From NCBI RefSeq assembly GCF_001274635.1, contig NZ_LBGV01000001.1:3038001-3102000 (forward strand): 64,000 nt of DNA, read 5' to 3'. The DNA comes from Persicobacter sp. CCB-QB2. Its GTDB lineage: Bacteria > Bacteroidota > Bacteroidia > Cytophagales > Cyclobacteriaceae. The translations under genes and the position numbers were made by a program. Shown one piece after another: positions 62,347-64,000 of the stretch. Each line of letters begins with the position of its first letter. Position 1 is the first letter of the stretch. The notes below the pieces were generated by a model that made no database searches, was not told the origin of the DNA, and was given only the letters and a program-made list of their open reading frames with translations.

Positions 62347-62561
62347 TTAATCCTAATAATGTATGTTGAAATCCTCCTTTAGCTGTAAGGCTGGAAAAAT
62401 GAAGATATAATTTTCTATTTCGAGATGTTTCCAACAAAGCAGTTGAATGAAGAGAAAGTAAACTACCCTAATTGGGACTATTAAATGAACCACCCAAATC
62501 AAACTGGAAATCAAGCCCTTAACGCTTCCACCTAACTACAGCGGTGAATCATTCGGGTTAA
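62347..62561 (+). repeat. TTAA-bounded intergenic repeat, copy H
   Basis: 215 bp. It starts TTAATCCTAATAATGTATG with TGAAATCCTCCTTTAGCTG, GGCTGGAAAAATGAAG and GAATGAAGAGAAAGTAAAC, and ends GCGGTGAATCATTCGGGTTAA. The left terminal repeat is partly degraded and the right one is good. It lies between the divergent hxlR and VOC genes, 26 bases before the VOC start codon, so it forms part of that gene's 5' region. Confidence 0.8.
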
Positions 62562-62586
62562 GGCCCACAAATTTAAAAGGTGAAAA

Positions 62587-63093
62587 ATGGAAAATAAAAC
62601 TTATCCAAGAGCATTCTCCCACATCGGCATTACCGTGCCTGATTTAGATCAGGCGATTAAGTTCTATACTGAAGTCATGGGCTGGTATTTATTAATGGGA
62701 CCCGAAACGGTGAAAGAAGAAAATGAATCCGCTATCGGGATCATGTGTATCGACGTATTTGGAGAGGGTTGGGAAACTTTCCGCATTGCCCATTTATCCA
62801 CTTCAGATGGGGTAGGCTTCGAGATGTTCGAATTCCCTAATCAACCCAAAACCAGAGGTATTTTCAACCCTTACCAATCCGGCGTATTCCACTTCTGTGT
62901 ACAGGACCCGGATGTGGAAGGACTAACAGAAAAAATTGTTGCCGCAGGTGGGAAGCAAAGAATGCCCGTTCGGTATTACTACCCGAATGAGAAACCTTAC
63001 CGTATGGTTTATGTGGAAGACCCTTTCGGAAATATCTTTGAAATTTACAGCCACAGTTATGAGTTACACTACTCCAGCGGGGCGTATAAATAA
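62587..63093 (+). CDS. VOC (glyoxalase/bleomycin resistance/dioxygenase) family protein
   Basis: 168 aa. Two beta-alpha-beta-beta-beta modules with metal-ligand positions: FSHIGITVPDLDQAIKFYTE (His), FEMFEFP (Glu), GVFHFCVQDPDVEGL (His) and DPFGNIFEIYSHSYE (Glu). This set of two His and two Glu suits a glyoxalase I-like metal site; dioxygenase or lyase functions are also possible. It is divergent from the HxlR regulator, which often controls detoxification genes. A hairpin follows the gene. Confidence 0.85.
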   Translation: MENKTYPRAFSHIGITVPDLDQAIKFYTEVMGWYLLMGPETVKEENESAIGIMCIDVFGEGWETFRIAHLSTSDGVGFEMFEFPNQPKTRGIFNPYQSGVFHFCVQDPDVEGLTEKIVAAGGKQRMPVRYYYPNEKPYRMVYVEDPFGNIFEIYSHSYELHYSSGAYK

Positions 63094-63103
63094 TACTTAC
63101 CGG

Positions 63104-63137
63104 GAGGGATGCATGCTGTTTGCATCCCTCTTGAATT
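63104..63137 (+). terminator. Terminator of the VOC gene
   Basis: Perfect 10-bp stem GAGGGATGCA / TGCATCCCTC with a 7-base loop. The following T-tract is broken (TTGAATTTTG), so efficiency may be modest. Confidence 0.65.
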
Positions 63138-63150
63138 TTGTTTAATTTTT

Positions 63151-63373
63151 TTAAGCCGGATTATTCATGCTTAAATCCTCGTTTAGCGGTAAGGCGGAAA
63201 AAATGAAGGAATTTTTCCTATTTCAAATTTTTTCCAACGAAACCGATGAATGAGGAGAAAGCAAGCTTGCCCAAATTTGGGCTATTATAATTCAAAGAAA
63301 ATAAGTTTTAAAGACCTTAAAATAAATTGTTTACGCTTAGTTGATGAATTTAGCGGGCAATAATTCGGGTTAA
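63151..63373 (+). repeat. TTAA-bounded intergenic repeat, copy I (best preserved)
   Basis: 223 bp from TTAA to TTAA. Left end TTAAGCCGGATTATTCATGC, right end GGGCAATAATTCGGGTTAA: inverted copies over about 15 bases. The core has two adjacent perfect palindromes, GCAAGCTTGC (63261-63270) and GCCCAAATTTGGGC (63269-63282). No reading frame of note. It occupies most of the 371-base gap between the VOC gene and the next lipoprotein gene; the 91 bases after it hold no clear promoter. Confidence 0.9.
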
Positions 63374-63464
63374 AATAGTTGATTAGTATCACGGCACACT
63401 TTCAATTCCACTCCAGTCCGATTGCTAATCAGACCAACACCCTTCCACCCAATCTATCCTCAAA

Positions 63465-64000
63465 ATGAAAATACTAAACCAACTCCTGATCGCGGCATTC
63501 TTAATGTCCGCTTGGGCTTGTGAGCACCCCAAAAAAGAAAAAATCACAAAAGATGACCGCCCGCTGAGTCTGATCGCCAGCTCTTCCAGACAATGGACCG
63601 GCATCACCATCAGTCCCGAGGGCCGAATGTTCGTGAATTTCCCCCGCTGGTCCGATGATGTACCTGTGTCAGTAGCGGAAATTATTGACGGTAAGGTAGT
63701 GCCTTTTCCCAATGAAGCATGGAATACCTTCAATGGCCAAAATGAAGAAGAACACTTCTCCACAGTGCAGTCCGTCGTGGTGGACGACCGCAATTTCCTA
63801 TGGGTACTGGATCCGGCGAATCCCCAATTTCAGGGCGTATTGGAAGGCGGTCCCCGTCTGCATCTCTTTAATCTGGATCGGGATGAATTTGTAAAGACCA
63901 TTCCTTTCTCTGGGACGACCTGGAGTCAAAACTCCTATTTCAACGACCTTCGTATCGATACTAAAGCAGGCATGGTATACATCACCGATTCCGGAGCGGG
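63465..64000 (+). CDS. Major-royal-jelly-like lipoprotein, N-terminal part
   Basis: 178 codons up to the window edge, ATG at 63465, no stop. It starts MKILNQLLIAAFLMSAWAC, a lipoprotein signal with the Cys at residue 19. RQWTGITISPEGRMFVNFPR, VVVDDRNFLWVLDPANP and NDLRIDTKAGMVYITDSGAG match the beta-propeller pattern of the major royal jelly protein/yellow family found in bacteria as L-dopachrome- or SMP-30-like proteins. The substrate is unknown. The remaining two thirds lies outside the window. Confidence 0.75.
   Translation, partial: MKILNQLLIAAFLMSAWACEHPKKEKITKDDRPLSLIASSSRQWTGITISPEGRMFVNFPRWSDDVPVSVAEIIDGKVVPFPNEAWNTFNGQNEEEHFSTVQSVVVDDRNFLWVLDPANPQFQGVLEGGPRLHLFNLDRDEFVKTIPFSGTTWSQNSYFNDLRIDTKAGMVYITDSGA

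Noticed and set aside
1..64000. CRISPR array, prophage, integrase or intact insertion sequence
   Set aside because: No regularly spaced identical repeats with unique spacers, and no transposase, integrase or phage structural gene was recognised.

Overview
The window is a chromosomal stretch of a Bacteroidota bacterium, most likely Cytophagales. The evidence is sprA (gliding/type 9 secretion translocon, 2379 codons) directly downstream of ruvA, an LruC-domain lipoprotein, DUF4837 and DUF4292 lipoproteins, energy-transducer TonB proteins, A/T-rich spacers with almost no Shine-Dalgarno signal, and promoters of the Bacteroidota type (TTTG, about 19 bases, TAnnTTTG). Nearly all of it is housekeeping. 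I see no prophage, integron, CRISPR array or complete insertion sequence.

Layout. 1-5.5 kb: tip of an ABC ATPase gene, a serine hydrolase, a CoA-disulfide reductase/rhodanese fusion with a Cys-rich partner, an acetate transporter, RlpA, and a 58-aa zinc ribbon. 5.6-22.4 kb is almost entirely minus strand: nadB, maeB, a DUF4837 lipoprotein, mltD, gatA, tatA, an EnvC-like protein, a DUF4292 lipoprotein, a TPR protein, a sugar nucleotidyltransferase, dut, a flippase and a crotonase. Much of this serves the cell wall and envelope. 22.9-29.1 kb: icd, an LruC lipoprotein, then a divergent threonine-catabolism pair (SDR threonine dehydrogenase and kbl). 29.4-38 kb: an NtrC-type two-component system, an LpxH-like phosphoesterase, a glycosyltransferase and a kinase-fold protein, then ribE, a ComEA-like protein and a YjbQ protein. 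38.2-49 kb: ruvA-sprA, gcvH, vanZ and two tonB paralogues. 49-60.7 kb: yicC, an acyl-CoA ligase, two tRNA-Arg genes, recF, pdhA, a TPR protein, ribH, lysC and feoAB. 60.9-64 kb: a higBA toxin-antitoxin pair, an HxlR regulator, a VOC protein and the start of a royal-jelly-like lipoprotein.

The most unusual feature is an intergenic repeat family of about 203-223 bp with nine recognisable copies in three clusters (4-11 kb, 47-56 kb, 60-63 kb). It has imperfect terminal inverted repeats ending in TTAA, a core of two adjacent perfect palindromes, and no coding capacity. Several copies end exactly on the TAA stop codon of a neighbouring gene, and one copy spans exactly from one stop codon to the stop codon of the convergent gene. 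This looks like a non-autonomous, MITE-like element with TTAA target choice. It is the best candidate for something undescribed here.

Other leads are a 65-nt hairpin in the ribH leader, three helically phased CGGACA sites before the sigma-54 regulator, an operator-like inverted repeat before feoAB, 19-bp tandem sites before hxlR, a possible short RNA or attenuator before icd, and an orphan kinase-fold gene behind the LpxH-like and glycosyltransferase genes. All functions are inferred from reading the sequence; no database search was run.
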